Positions 32,556 to 40,838 of a DNA stretch of 64,000 nucleotides are shown in pieces. A program made the position numbers and the translations under genes. The DNA is taken from contig NZ_CP115159.1 in the NCBI RefSeq assembly GCF_027594425.1, forward strand, positions 1,601,001-1,665,000, given 5' to 3'. The notes beneath the pieces were generated by a model. The model had not been told where the DNA came from and searched no databases. It worked only from the letters and a program-made list of their open reading frames with translations. The DNA comes from Zunongwangia sp. HGR-M22 (GTDB taxonomy: Bacteria > Bacteroidota > Bacteroidia > Flavobacteriales > Flavobacteriaceae). Within the stretch, counting starts at the first letter, position 1. Every line of letters begins with the position of its first letter.

Positions 32556-35111
32556 TTAAACTTCTTCCCGTCGTAACACTTGTAACGGCGGGTTTTTTAT
32601 CACACTTCGGCTATTTGCCAATCCAATGATTAAGACCAATAAAGTGATACCTGGGAATAAAATTCCAAACGGAATCCAGGATGGAATAAAAGTGGTTTCA
32701 AAAGCCAACCAGGCTAATAATAAACTACTAATTAGTGATAATAGAATTCCGCTTAAACTACCTAAAACACCTAAATAAATATATTCTAAAGCCGCAATTT
32801 TAAGTATTTGGTTACTTTTTGCGCCAATGGTTCGAAGCAGCACACTTTCTTTAATTCGTTGATATTTACTGGTTCTAACGGCTCCTAGTAAAACGATAAT
32901 TCCGGTAAGAATGCTGAAGAAGGCCATAAAGTTGATGATCCAACTTATTTTATTCAGTAAACCTTCAATAATGCCTAGCACCTGACGAAGATCTAAAATC
33001 GATACATTTGGATACTTTTTTACCAATATTTGTTGAATTTCAGCCGATTTTTCAGCGTCTGGAACCTGCGTGGTCATCACGTGAAATTGTGGTGCCTGCT
33101 CTAAAATTCCTTTTGGAAAAACGATTGAAAAGTTAGTCTGCATACGTCCCCAATCGACTAATCGAGTACTGGCAATTTTAGTTTTCATTAGTACGCCTTG
33201 CACGTTAAAAGTAACCTGATCGCCCACTTTTACCTGAGCATCTTCAGCGAAATTGGTACTCACGGAAATTGGTATAATTTCAGATGAAGTAGTATTTTTC
33301 ACTTCAGGAATCCATTCGCCGTCTTCAATAGTTTCCGAAGCAATTAAAGAATCACGATACGTCACTCGAAACTCATGACTTAAAATCCAACGGTTGATGG
33401 TTGAAGTTGAGTCTTCTCGAATCTCGTTTACTGATTTACCGTTTAAATTTTGAACACGCATAGTAACAATAGGAATATCTTCTAGAACCGGTAGATCCTG
33501 AGATTCGATAGTTTGAGCTACATTTTTTGTCTGGTTGGTTTGTACATCCAGCAAAATCATATTTGCGCTAGTATTGGTATTTTCTAAAGTGGCCTGTGCA
33601 AGTAAAAGATCTTTAGTGAAATATAGTGTGCTGATTAAAAAAGTACCAATCCCAATGGCTAAAATTAAAATAAGTGTTTGGTTTTGAGGTCGAAATAAAT
33701 TCCGTAGCGATTGTCGAGAAACGAAACTCCACGAATCTGGAAAAAACTTTCTAATTGCATTGATAAATAATTGCGCAATACCGGCTAAAACGGCAAAAGT
33801 TACCAAAACACCACCTATAAATGCTAGTGAATATTTCCAATCTTTAAGCAGCCAGAAAGAGAATAAAAATAGAAATAGTACGATTAACATTGAAATTCCA
33901 ATAAGCGCTTTTCTTGATCTTGAATTTGAATTTTCTTGTACACGCAACACCTGAAGTGGGGAAACATATAAAGTACCAACCAGCGGATATAAGGCAAATA
34001 AAACCGACATTAAAACGCCCAAAATGATTCCTGCAAAAATAACGCGGCCTGAAATTGATAAAGCGATTTCAACCGGTAGTAAACTTTCTAAAATTACCGG
34101 GAATGCGTATTGTAAGATTACTCCTAGGATGCTTCCTAAAATTCCGCTTAATAAACCTATAAAAGCGACCTGAATCAAAAAGATCATAAAGCTTTGCTTT
34201 CGTGAAGCACCAAGACATTTTAGTACGGCAACCGACTTTAATTTTTCTTTGATGTAAATATTTATGGCGCTGGCAATCCCAACACAACCCAATAGCAATG
34301 CGATAAACGCAACGAGATTCAGAAACTTACCAAAGTTTTCGTAGCGTTTCCCTAAGCGTTCGCTCGTGGATAAATGCGTGTCCAGATCGGCATCTTCTTT
34401 ATCTAATTTCGGACCTATTTTTTCTTCTAAAACATCAAGATTAGTGGTTTTATCGGCTTCAAAATAATACTCGTAATTAATTCTACTTCCGGTTTGTATG
34501 AGTCCTGTTTGCTCAATGAATTTATACGGAATGATCACCGGTGGTGCAATGGCTCCAAAAAGCGAAGAGCTACCGGGAGCCTCTTTAAGTTTGCCTAAAA
34601 TTGGCAGCGTTATTTCCCCAATCTTAATACTATCGCCCACAGATAAATCTAACTGAAGCATCACCGTGGCATCAACCAAAGCGCCGTTTTGATTTTGGTA
34701 ATTTAGGCCGGCAGATTTAGGAGTAGTTTCAAATTCACCATAAAAAGGAAAACCGCTGTCGATACCACGAACGCTAACGAATTTTGTCCCCATTTTATTA
34801 GGAAAAGCTGCCATCGAGGCAAAACTGATTTCGCGAGAATCGATGCCCAGGGAATCCATAATTTCATTAACACGTTCGTTGGGCGGATGATTCATGTCGA
34901 TGGTATAATCTGCACCCATCAGGGATTTGGATTGTAACGCGATATTATCTTGTAGATTTTCACCAAAAGACTGTATGGAAACTACAGCAGCAATTCCCAA
35001 AACGATCGAAGCCATAAAAAGCAAAAGCTTACGTTTACTGGCTTTACCATCTCTCCAAGCCATTTTTAGCAACCATGAAAATCCAGGTTTTGCAGTGTTT
35101 GTTTGCTTCAT
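32556..35111 (-). CDS. ABC transporter permease, FtsX/MacB-like (YbbP type), 851 aa
   Basis: The protein has the FtsX double-module layout of YbbP: an N-terminal membrane segment (LLLFMASIVLGIAAVVSIQSF), a large periplasmic domain (residues 45-265), a three-helix FtsX block (LNLVAFIALLLGCVGIASAINIYI, FLIQVAFIGLLSGILGSILGVILQY, VIFAGIILGVLMSVLFALYPLVG), two central helices, a second periplasmic domain, and a final FtsX block ending VIKNPPLQVLRREEV. Such permeases do mechanotransmission or lipoprotein/lipid release rather than classical transport. One base separates it from the ATPase gene, and both are divergent from a TesA-like esterase, the same layout as E. coli tesA/ybbA-ybbP. Confidence 0.9.
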   Translation of the reverse strand: MKQTNTAKPGFSWLLKMAWRDGKASKRKLLLFMASIVLGIAAVVSIQSFGENLQDNIALQSKSLMGADYTIDMNHPPNERVNEIMDSLGIDSREISFASMAAFPNKMGTKFVSVRGIDSGFPFYGEFETTPKSAGLNYQNQNGALVDATVMLQLDLSVGDSIKIGEITLPILGKLKEAPGSSSLFGAIAPPVIIPYKFIEQTGLIQTGSRINYEYYFEADKTTNLDVLEEKIGPKLDKEDADLDTHLSTSERLGKRYENFGKFLNLVAFIALLLGCVGIASAINIYIKEKLKSVAVLKCLGASRKQSFMIFLIQVAFIGLLSGILGSILGVILQYAFPVILESLLPVEIALSISGRVIFAGIILGVLMSVLFALYPLVGTLYVSPLQVLRVQENSNSRSRKALIGISMLIVLFLFLFSFWLLKDWKYSLAFIGGVLVTFAVLAGIAQLFINAIRKFFPDSWSFVSRQSLRNLFRPQNQTLILILAIGIGTFLISTLYFTKDLLLAQATLENTNTSANMILLDVQTNQTKNVAQTIESQDLPVLEDIPIVTMRVQNLNGKSVNEIREDSTSTINRWILSHEFRVTYRDSLIASETIEDGEWIPEVKNTTSSEIIPISVSTNFAEDAQVKVGDQVTFNVQGVLMKTKIASTRLVDWGRMQTNFSIVFPKGILEQAPQFHVMTTQVPDAEKSAEIQQILVKKYPNVSILDLRQVLGIIEGLLNKISWIINFMAFFSILTGIIVLLGAVRTSKYQRIKESVLLRTIGAKSNQILKIAALEYIYLGVLGSLSGILLSLISSLLLAWLAFETTFIPSWIPFGILFPGITLLVLIIGLANSRSVIKNPPLQVLRREEV

Positions 35112-35112
35112 C

Positions 35113-35799
35113 TTAGATTCCGGTTTTTTGGTCGGAAACTATTTTTCCTCCTTTAATTTCTAAAATATGCTGCGTCATTTTGGCCAATTCCATATCGTGG
35201 GTAACGATCACTAAAGTAGTTCCCAATTCGGCATTTAATTCGAATAAAAGTTTAATCACCTTTTCTCCGGTTTCAGCATCCAGATTTCCGGTAGGCTCAT
35301 CAGCAAATAAAATTTCAGGATCGTTAGAAAATGCTCGCGCTAAAGCCACCCGTTGTTGCTCACCACCCGAAAGTTGCGAAGGGTAATGATGCATGCGATG
35401 TTCTAAACCCACTTTTTTCAGCAGTGATTTCGCTTTTTCCGTAGCATTTTTATTTCCTTGTAATTCAAGTGGAACTGCTACATTTTCTAATGCGGTAAGT
35501 GTTGGTAACAACTGGAAATTCTGAAAAACGAAGCCGACTTTTTGATTCCGAAGTAGCGCCAATTCGTCTTCAGAAAGGGAGCTGAGTTTTGTTCCACATA
35601 ATTCGATATCACCATTGTCAATTTGGTCCAAACCGGCGCAAAGGCCCAGTAAAGTGGTTTTTCCGCTTCCGGAAGGGCCTACAATGGCGAAACTTTCTTT
35701 AGCTTCAACTTCAAAATTAATATCGTTTAAAATCTGTAATTTTTTACTTCCGCTATCGTAGCTTTTCTCCAGGTGGGTAACGTTTAATATCTTTGTCAT
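35113..35799 (-). CDS. ABC transporter ATPase (YbbA/LolD type), 228 aa
   Basis: I start at 35799 (MTKILNVTHLEKSY), the usual family length; the ATG at 35835 adds an unlikely 12 residues. Walker A GPSGSGKTT is at 41-49, Q-loop at FQNFQLLPT, signature LSGGEQQR at 143-150, Walker B EILFADEP at 162-169, and switch His in VIVTHDMELA. It powers the permease encoded one base downstream. The esterase gene at 36085 starts on the other strand about 285 bases away, with an interspersed repeat in between. Confidence 0.93.
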   Translation of the reverse strand: MTKILNVTHLEKSYDSGSKKLQILNDINFEVEAKESFAIVGPSGSGKTTLLGLCAGLDQIDNGDIELCGTKLSSLSEDELALLRNQKVGFVFQNFQLLPTLTALENVAVPLELQGNKNATEKAKSLLKKVGLEHRMHHYPSQLSGGEQQRVALARAFSNDPEILFADEPTGNLDAETGEKVIKLLFELNAELGTTLVIVTHDMELAKMTQHILEIKGGKIVSDQKTGI

Positions 35800-35920
35800 T
35801 GTAGGTTTAGAAAAAATTGGATATAAAACGTACAAATTAAGAAATGATTTTAAGACCTTCTGAGATTTATCTCCTAAACTTGTTTAAATTATTTAAAATT
35901 TTTGAACATTAGAACTTTTG

Positions 35921-36030
35921 TCATTCCGGACCTGCCAGCCGGCGAGGCAAGCTTGATCCGGAATCTCATAATGGATAGTTAAATTAATGATCTTGTGAAT
36001 GAGACCCTGAATCAAGTTCAGGGTGACGAG
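35921..36030. repeat. Interspersed REP-like repeat (GTCATTCCGGA...GGGTGACGAGAATCT)
   Basis: Two hairpins in tandem: TCCGGA ... TCCGGA (about 35926-35963) and CCCTGAATCAAGTTCAGGG (36004-36023), joined by AT-rich sequence. The words GTCATTCCGGAC, CTTGATCCGGAATCTC and AATCAAGTTCAGGGTGACGA are those of a repeat I know from many Bacteroidota genomes. Here the first hairpin has an insertion containing CTGCCAGCCGGCGAGGCAAG. It sits between the divergent ABC and esterase genes. Confidence 0.75.
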
Positions 36031-36084
36031 AATCTAAAATTATAAATTGACTGAAAAGATTTCTTTTGAAAAATAAAATTAACC

Positions 36085-36786
36085 ATGAAAATAACCAATA
36101 TTAATAGCCTGATAGCTGCGATTTTTTGTCTTGTTTTTTTGAATTCCTGTAAGAACGAAGAAAAGCAATCTACTTCTGCTTCGGAAGAGAATACTGCTGA
36201 AGCGAAAACTTCTAAAGAGAATAAAACTAAAGAAGCACCGGTGGTGCTGTTTTTTGGAACCAGTTTAACGGCAGGTTTAGGTTTGGATACGACTGAAGCC
36301 TATCCGGCTTTAATTCAGAAAAAAATAGATTCGATGGGAATGGATTATAGCGTGGTAAATGCCGGTTTAAGTGGCGAAACTACCGCGAGTGGTCTAAATA
36401 GATTGGATTGGGTTTTTAAACAAAATGTAGATATTCTGGTTATCGAACTCGGTGCTAATGACGGTTTACGAGGCGTTTCTTTAGACGAAACCCGACAAAA
36501 TTTAGAGCAAATTATCGAAAAAGCACGCACAAAAAATCCAGAGGTAAAAATTATATTGGCCGGGATGCAAATTCCACCAAATATGGGCGAAGCATATACG
36601 TCTGAATTCCGCTCTCTTTTCCCTAATCTAGCTAAGGAATACGATTTAAAATTGATTCCTTTTTTATTGGAAGGTGTAGCCGGCGAGCCGGGATTAAATC
36701 AGCAAGACGGCATCCATCCCACCGCTGAAGGTCAGCAGATTTTAGCAAATAATGTTTGGGAGATCTTGAAAGATGAAGTTCAGTGA
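36085..36786 (+). CDS. TesA-like GDSL esterase lipoprotein, 233 aa
   Basis: Lipoprotein signal ending FLNSC (Cys22), an acidic linker to residue 50, then the SGNH hydrolase blocks: block I FFGTSLTAG with nucleophile Ser60, block II NAGLSGETTASG, block III ELGANDGLRG, and block V DGIHPTAEGQ. Related enzymes (arylesterase, lysophospholipase L1) cleave short esters, thioesters and lysophospholipids. The divergent YbbA/YbbP-type transporter is its usual genomic partner. Given the phospholipid enzymes nearby, a lysophospholipase activity would fit, but this is inference. Confidence 0.92.
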   Translation: MKITNINSLIAAIFCLVFLNSCKNEEKQSTSASEENTAEAKTSKENKTKEAPVVLFFGTSLTAGLGLDTTEAYPALIQKKIDSMGMDYSVVNAGLSGETTASGLNRLDWVFKQNVDILVIELGANDGLRGVSLDETRQNLEQIIEKARTKNPEVKIILAGMQIPPNMGEAYTSEFRSLFPNLAKEYDLKLIPFLLEGVAGEPGLNQQDGIHPTAEGQQILANNVWEILKDEVQ

Positions 36787-36787
36787 T

Positions 36788-36935
36788 TCAGTATGCAGTA
36801 AGCAGTCTCTATTGGCAATCTTCAATTAACAATAAACAGGGAGTAATTATCAAATTTTGTAGTGAATCGGAAAGATTTGTGGTATCGAGAAGTCTTTTTC
36901 AGTTGGTAGTAAACAGTCCCAGTTTGCAGTCCATA
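36788..36935. repeat. Decayed heptamer tracts (GCAGTAA-like) in the gap after the esterase
   Basis: CAGTATGCAGTAAGCAGTCTC (start and end) at 36788-36808 and CAGTTGGTAGTAAACAGTCCC followed by CAGTTTGCAGTCC near 36900-36932 are imperfect 7-base periodic tracts. AACAATAAACAG-like words lie between them. Similar heptamer tracts are frequent in Bacteroidota intergenic DNA. The rest of the 399-base gap 36787-37185 holds a terminator and repeat copy B. Confidence 0.45.
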
Positions 36936-37035
36936 AATTCTTGATACAATTTTAATTCCGCTGACGCCAAATCAAAATTCAACATTCTAAAACTAAATTC
37001 TAATGTCTAAAAACGGAGCGATCTGATTTTCCAAA

Positions 37036-37066
37036 ATAAAAAATCCGACTAAAAAAATAGCCGGAT
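37036..37066 (-). terminator. Terminator of the DUF1080 gene
   Basis: On the minus strand ATCCGGCTA pairs with TAGTCGGAT (one G-U) and is followed by T6. It lies 120 bases beyond the stop at 37186, with repeat copy B in the 3' untranslated part. Confidence 0.75.
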
Positions 37067-37069
37067 CTA

Positions 37070-37166
37070 TTTACTCGATAATCGAGATTAAATGCGCCAA
37101 GGCTTGCCTTGATACAAAGACAATTTTTAAAAAAATGCCTCACGAGCTTACCCTGAGGTAGTTTAC
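37070..37166. repeat. Interspersed ~98-bp repeat, copy B
   Basis: Starts TTTACTCGATAATCGAGATT and ends CCTGAGGTAGTTTAC. It contains CAAGGCTTGCCTTG, which forms a small hairpin. It aligns with copy A (15259-15356) with a single length difference. It lies 20 bases after the stop of the DUF1080 gene. Confidence 0.75.
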
Positions 37167-37185
37167 TGAAAATCGATATTTCTGA

Positions 37186-37971
37186 TTATAATTTTCTAAC
37201 CCAAATATTTCTAAACTGTACTTTAGTACCGTGATCCTGTAAAGCGATTACATCTTCTTCGTGTGCTTCAGGATAATTATGTAGGCCAATATAAAGTGTT
37301 AAGCCCTGTATTGTGGTATTGTTTTGTACAACCACACCATTGTGAAGCACGGTGATCTTAGCTTTTTGATCTAACTTACCATCTTTAAAACGCGGTGCAG
37401 TGTAGATCACATCGTAAACATTCCATTTATCAGGAGAGCGCATGGCGTTAACCAAAGGCGGTGCATCTTTATAAATACTAGCAGCCTGCCCATTGCTGTA
37501 AGAGCGGTTATTGTAAGAATCTAAAATCTGTAATTCGTATCTATTCTGAAGAAATAAACCACTATTTCCACGGCCTTGCCCAGAATTTTCAACTTTATCT
37601 GGTGCACTCCATTCAATATGAATTTGCGCATCGCCAAACTTCATTTTGGTTTGTATGCCTCCTGTTCCCGGCACAACCTCAAAATAACCATCTTTTATAG
37701 CCCAGGGTGCTGATTTCTCGGTATCATTCTGGCTTACCCATTGGTCTAAATTCTTACCATTAAAAAGTATAATCGCATCTGAAGGTGCATCGCCCGGCTT
37801 TTCTCCCGGAGTAATTTTTTCTATCTGTGGCTCCCAAATTTCAGTCATTTCTGGTTTCATAGGCATTGGAGATTCCTCAGGTGGAGTAGTAGGAGCATCC
37901 ATCTGCGAAAAACCGATGCTAGAATATCCAATTCCGAATAAAATTAGTGTGATTATTTTAGATTTTTTCAT
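37186..37971 (-). CDS. Secreted DUF1080 (3-keto-disaccharide hydrolase-like) protein, 261 aa
   Basis: Signal peptide (IITLILFGIGYSSIGFSQ), a Pro/Met/Glu-rich linker, then the DUF1080 jelly-roll: DAIILFNGKNLDQWVSQND, APWAIKDGYFEVVPGTGGIQTKMKF, IHIEWSAP, GNSGLFLQNRYELQILDSY and LYIGLHNYPEA, ending VQFRNIWVRKL. Members act on 3-keto-glycosides or bind glycans; many are unstudied. It is monocistronic with its own terminator. Confidence 0.9.
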   Translation of the reverse strand: MKKSKIITLILFGIGYSSIGFSQMDAPTTPPEESPMPMKPEMTEIWEPQIEKITPGEKPGDAPSDAIILFNGKNLDQWVSQNDTEKSAPWAIKDGYFEVVPGTGGIQTKMKFGDAQIHIEWSAPDKVENSGQGRGNSGLFLQNRYELQILDSYNNRSYSNGQAASIYKDAPPLVNAMRSPDKWNVYDVIYTAPRFKDGKLDQKAKITVLHNGVVVQNNTTIQGLTLYIGLHNYPEAHEEDVIALQDHGTKVQFRNIWVRKL

Positions 37972-38418
37972 TTTAGTGAAAATAGAGTTTAATTAATTTA
38001 TTTCTTAAATATAAAGAATAGCAAAGAAAAAGTCTGTAAAAATTAGTGAATTATAAAATCAGCAATTATTTGAGTTTTCAGAATTTAAATTTAAAATTGT
38101 TGAAGCTGAATTAGATATTTACTCGATAACCGAAATTCATCGTTTTTAGGTTTGCCTAGTAATAAGATAATTTTCTGATCAATTATTCAGCGTCTCTTTA
38201 TGAGGCAGTTTTAATTTGAAATCTTTACGCAAAAATGGAAATACCTAATTTTATCAATTTTAAAATATGAAAAACGGCTTGTAAAATAGTGATTATTAAA
38301 TTCTAAAAGGTTTCATTTTAGAATAGAGGGTACGCTTAAATTCTAATAGAATATTTAACAAATTTGGCAAAAGATTTTTTGAAATTCGATTCGGTTTTCA
38401 ACTAATTTAGCCTTTTCA
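37972..38418 (+). other. Gap with repeat copy C and a promoter for the YkgJ-type gene
   Basis: Of these 447 bases, 38118-38212 is a worn third copy of the TTTACTCGATAA repeat. TAATTTAGCC at 38403-38412, with TTTTTTG about 20 bases upstream, looks like a -33/-7 promoter directly before the ATG at 38419. No coding frame is supported. Confidence 0.45.
38118..38212. repeat. Interspersed repeat, degenerate copy C
   Basis: TTTACTCGATAACCGAAATTCAT keeps the 5' end of copies A and B. GGTTTGCCTAG, GATAATTTTC and TATGAGGCAGTTTTAA keep later blocks at similar distances. Confidence 0.5.
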
Positions 38419-39018
38419 ATGAAATTAGAAGAAAAAGTAAGGGCAGTCGAAAGTTTATTCGAAACCCTTTCAGAAGAACTTAATACTTTTCAAGCTCATG
38501 CTGGTTTTAGCTGCGCCGCTGGTTGTGGTAAATGCTGTGAAAAACCAGGTATCCAGGCATCCCCTTTAGAATTTTTACCATGGGCCTTACAATGCTTCGT
38601 TGAAGGCAAAGCTGAAGAAACATTGGAGGCGCTAAGCAATACATCGGTAGAAATTTGCCATAATTATAAAATGCTGAGTTTAGAGAATAGCACCGGCCGT
38701 TGTACTGCATACACGCACCGCGGCCTTGTTTGTAGATTATTTGGCTATGGGGCACAGAGAGCTAAAAATAATAAACTTCAGCTTATAAGCTGCAAGCTGT
38801 TGAAACAATCAGAAAACTTTAGCAAAGCTGCTGTATCCATAAATAATGGACTATCTGTTCCTGTTTTTAGTGATTATTATTTACGCCTTTCGCAAATTGA
38901 TTTTGGAATGGGTAGAAAAATTCTTCCTATCAATAAAGCAATGAAATTAGCGCTAGAAGAAGTTTTACATTATTATTCGTATCGACCGGTTCCAAAAAAT
39001 TGGAAACGAGTAGCATAG
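38419..39018 (+). CDS. YkgJ-family cysteine-cluster protein, 199 aa
   Basis: The motif CAAGCGKCC (Cys32, Cys36, Cys39, Cys40) near the N-terminus and later Cys in EICHNYKM, GRCTAY and LVCRLFGYG make the eight-Cys cluster of the YkgJ/Fe-S zinc-cluster family, thought to bind Fe-S or zinc. A basic C-terminus (YRPVPKNWKRVA) ends the protein. It is cytoplasmic; substrate and function are unknown in the whole family. It stands alone with its own promoter-like element 7-16 bases upstream. Confidence 0.88.
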   Translation: MKLEEKVRAVESLFETLSEELNTFQAHAGFSCAAGCGKCCEKPGIQASPLEFLPWALQCFVEGKAEETLEALSNTSVEICHNYKMLSLENSTGRCTAYTHRGLVCRLFGYGAQRAKNNKLQLISCKLLKQSENFSKAAVSINNGLSVPVFSDYYLRLSQIDFGMGRKILPINKAMKLALEEVLHYYSYRPVPKNWKRVA

Positions 39019-39067
39019 GTAAAAATAAGATCACTTATTTTAAACTTGTGGATATCTATTAGCAAGA

Positions 39068-39101
39068 TTGCTTCGGTATCAAGTTGGAAATTTTAATTTT
39101 G
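39068..39101 (+). promoter_or_regulatory. Promoter of the DUF4494 gene
   Basis: TTG (39068-39070) and an exact -7 element TAATTTTG (39094-39101) are separated by 23 bases, at the long end of the known range. The ATG is 19 bases further on. Confidence 0.55.
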
Positions 39102-39120
39102 CGCTCCTAAAATTTAAGAT

Positions 39121-39633
39121 ATGAGCGTTATTTGGTACGAATGTAAGGTGAAATACAGAAAAACACATGAAACCGGAGAGCAAAAAGTAGTTTCTGAAGT
39201 ATACTTATTAGATGCCGTTTCTTTCACTGAAGCAGAATCGAGAATCACCGAAGAAATGCAAAAGCTAACTAGTGAAGATTTTAAAATTATGAATATAAAG
39301 GTTGCCAATTTTGCAGAAGTTCATCCTTTTGAAAATTCTGATCGTTGGTTTAAATCTAAGGTATCACTGATAGCTATGGATGAAGAAAGCGGGAAAGAGA
39401 AAAAATCTAACATTTATCTTTTAGTGCAGGCTAACGATGTGAAAGAAGCTTATGAGAATACTGAAAAAGCGATGGAAGAAACTATGGGAGATTTTAGTAT
39501 TCCGGCAATTACAGAATCGCCAATTTTAGATGTATTTCCATACTTTACTGGTGAAGAGGAACAACTCGAGAAGTTTAATATGATGGATGCTGTAGAAAAC
39601 CTAAACGAAGAAGTAAGCCAGGAAGAAGAATAA
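39121..39633 (+). CDS. DUF4494 protein, 170 aa
   Basis: MSVIWYECKVKYRKTHETGEQKVVSEVYLLDAVSFTEAESRI is the hallmark start of DUF4494, a cytoplasmic Bacteroidota protein of unknown function. A second unit with the same shape follows (RWFKSKVSLIAMDEESGKEKKSNIYLLVQANDVKEAYENTEKAM), so the fold is a tandem repeat of one alpha/beta module. It ends in an acidic tail. Highly conserved in the phylum and often core, so this is probably chromosomal backbone. Confidence 0.9.
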   Translation: MSVIWYECKVKYRKTHETGEQKVVSEVYLLDAVSFTEAESRITEEMQKLTSEDFKIMNIKVANFAEVHPFENSDRWFKSKVSLIAMDEESGKEKKSNIYLLVQANDVKEAYENTEKAMEETMGDFSIPAITESPILDVFPYFTGEEEQLEKFNMMDAVENLNEEVSQEEE

Positions 39634-39685
39634 AAAGAATTATCGCCGAAGCTTTAGAATTTCGGCTCATTGGATATAAACTTTT

Positions 39686-39718
39686 AAGCCTTTCAGTTAG
39701 TAGCTGAAAGGCTTTTTT
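39686..39718 (+). terminator. Rho-independent terminator after DUF4494
   Basis: AAGCCTTTCAG pairs perfectly with CTGAAAGGCTT over a 7-base loop, followed by T's. A smaller hairpin, GCCGAA/TTCGGC, precedes it at 39645-39666. Confidence 0.9.
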
Positions 39719-39741
39719 ATGCTTTGAAATATCAAATTTGA

Positions 39742-39939
39742 AAAGATGTATTTAACGATACTCTTTGGAAAACCAAAAAGGCAAGAGAGATATCTAAACG
39801 AAATATAGATTATTTTAAAAATGATATAAAGGGAGATTCAAAAACAAAATACTACGAGCTGATAAACTTATGGTTATTTTTCATCGTTTTTATGGCCGCC
39901 AGTGGATTTTTATGGCTGCATCCAAAACTTAGTAAGTAA
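39742..39939 (+). pseudogene. Remnant of a small membrane protein gene, no start codon
   Basis: An open stretch of 65 codons encodes KKAREISKRNIDYFKND and a membrane segment (LINLWLFFIVFMAASGFLWL) but has no usable start. An overlapping frame begins with ATG at 39746 (MYLTILFGKPKRQERYLNEI) and stops after 20 codons; joined by a frameshift the two would make one small membrane protein. It may be a decayed gene or chance. It occupies part of the 503-base gap 39634-40136, which otherwise holds the terminator and nothing else I can name. Confidence 0.3.
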
Positions 39940-40136
39940 GCTTGAATTGTGTAGCCGGTTTGAAAATTCCAATTGAGATGACACCTATTTTTATGGTAAT
40001 TTAATAAGTATTGATAAACTCTATAAACATATAATCGAAAATTGATGGATTTTTTGAAAATTTAAATAATATATGGTTTAATTGCATGTTAGATATAATG
40101 ATTTATATGTAATTTTGAAGCCCGTAATTTTATAAG

Positions 40137-40241
40137 ATGAGTACTATTGAAAAAATAACTTTAATTGTAGCCATTATCGATGTACTTGCAGTTATTATCT
40201 TCTATATTATTTTGATGCGATCTAAAAACAAGAAAAATTGA
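40137..40241 (+). CDS. Single-pass membrane microprotein, 34 aa
   Basis: ATG at 40137 gives MSTIEKITLIVAIIDVLAVI..., one transmembrane helix (ITLIVAIIDVLAVIIFYIIL) with a positively charged C-terminus (MRSKNKKN), so it should sit with the C-terminus in the cytoplasm. It is directly followed by a perfect terminator at 40263, which supports it being a real transcription unit. No family recognised. Confidence 0.6.
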   Translation: MSTIEKITLIVAIIDVLAVIIFYIILMRSKNKKN

Positions 40242-40262
40242 TTGTAATTTTATATTCAAAAT

Positions 40263-40290
40263 AAAACCTTGAAAATATTTCAAGGTTTTT
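40263..40290 (+). terminator. Rho-independent terminator after the microprotein
   Basis: AAAACCTTGAAA and TTTCAAGGTTTT form a perfect 12-bp stem with a 3-base loop, followed by T's. Confidence 0.85.
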
Positions 40291-40445
40291 GATTTAAGCA
40301 GCCATTTGGAATATAATCAATGACTAATTAACTATTGATAAAATAAAAACAAAACATCCAAAATGCGAATTTTGATAGAAATTCCGGAGGCGGCGTTTAT
40401 GCTCTTCAATCACTCCCGATTCTAATCTAACCAATGTAACCTTAA

Positions 40446-40727
40446 CTATAATAATCTTTCTATTTTATACTGCTTTAATTTTTTAAGAGCAACACATTCA
40501 TTTCTTTCAATGCTTATTAATTTACCCAATTCTTTTGCTTTTTCTTTCAGCATATAAAGAGTAAAGGCTGCCGTAACGTCTATATCTGTTACCTGATTAA
40601 TATCTATTTTTAGGTGGTCTACTGCTTCATGTATTCCTGAGATTAGATCATTTTCAATTTTTTTGATGGTATAGGCATTTAAAATTCCCGATATTATAAT
40701 CGCTTTAATATTACCAGTAGCATTCAT
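40446..40727 (-). CDS. Small STAS-domain-like protein, 93 aa
   Basis: Layout fits a minimal STAS domain: first strand IKAIIISGILNAYTI, helix KKIENDLISGIHEAVDHL, strand LKIDINQVTDIDVTAAFTLYMLKEKAKELGKLISIE (with the DID/TAA loop where phosphorylatable Ser/Thr usually lies), and a last helix. STAS proteins act in partner-switching regulation with anti-sigma kinases. No such kinase is near. The gene precedes no other gene on its strand within 100 bases and lies 111 bases after the LytTR regulator, so it may be in the same unit. Confidence 0.6.
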   Translation of the reverse strand: MNATGNIKAIIISGILNAYTIKKIENDLISGIHEAVDHLKIDINQVTDIDVTAAFTLYMLKEKAKELGKLISIERNECVALKKLKQYKIERLL

Positions 40728-40838
40728 AATAGATTTCTTAATCTGTATTGAAATTACATGGAAAATGGATATAGATAATATTTTTTATTCGAATGTCCGA
40801 TTTCTTAAGATATTCGGCAGCTAATTTAATTTAAGCGG

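Noticed and set aside
40328-40443. Minus-strand peptide with ESGVIEEHKRRLRNF
   Set aside because: Protein-like but short, with no start codon and no continuation. It may be the tail of a lost gene; not enough to call.
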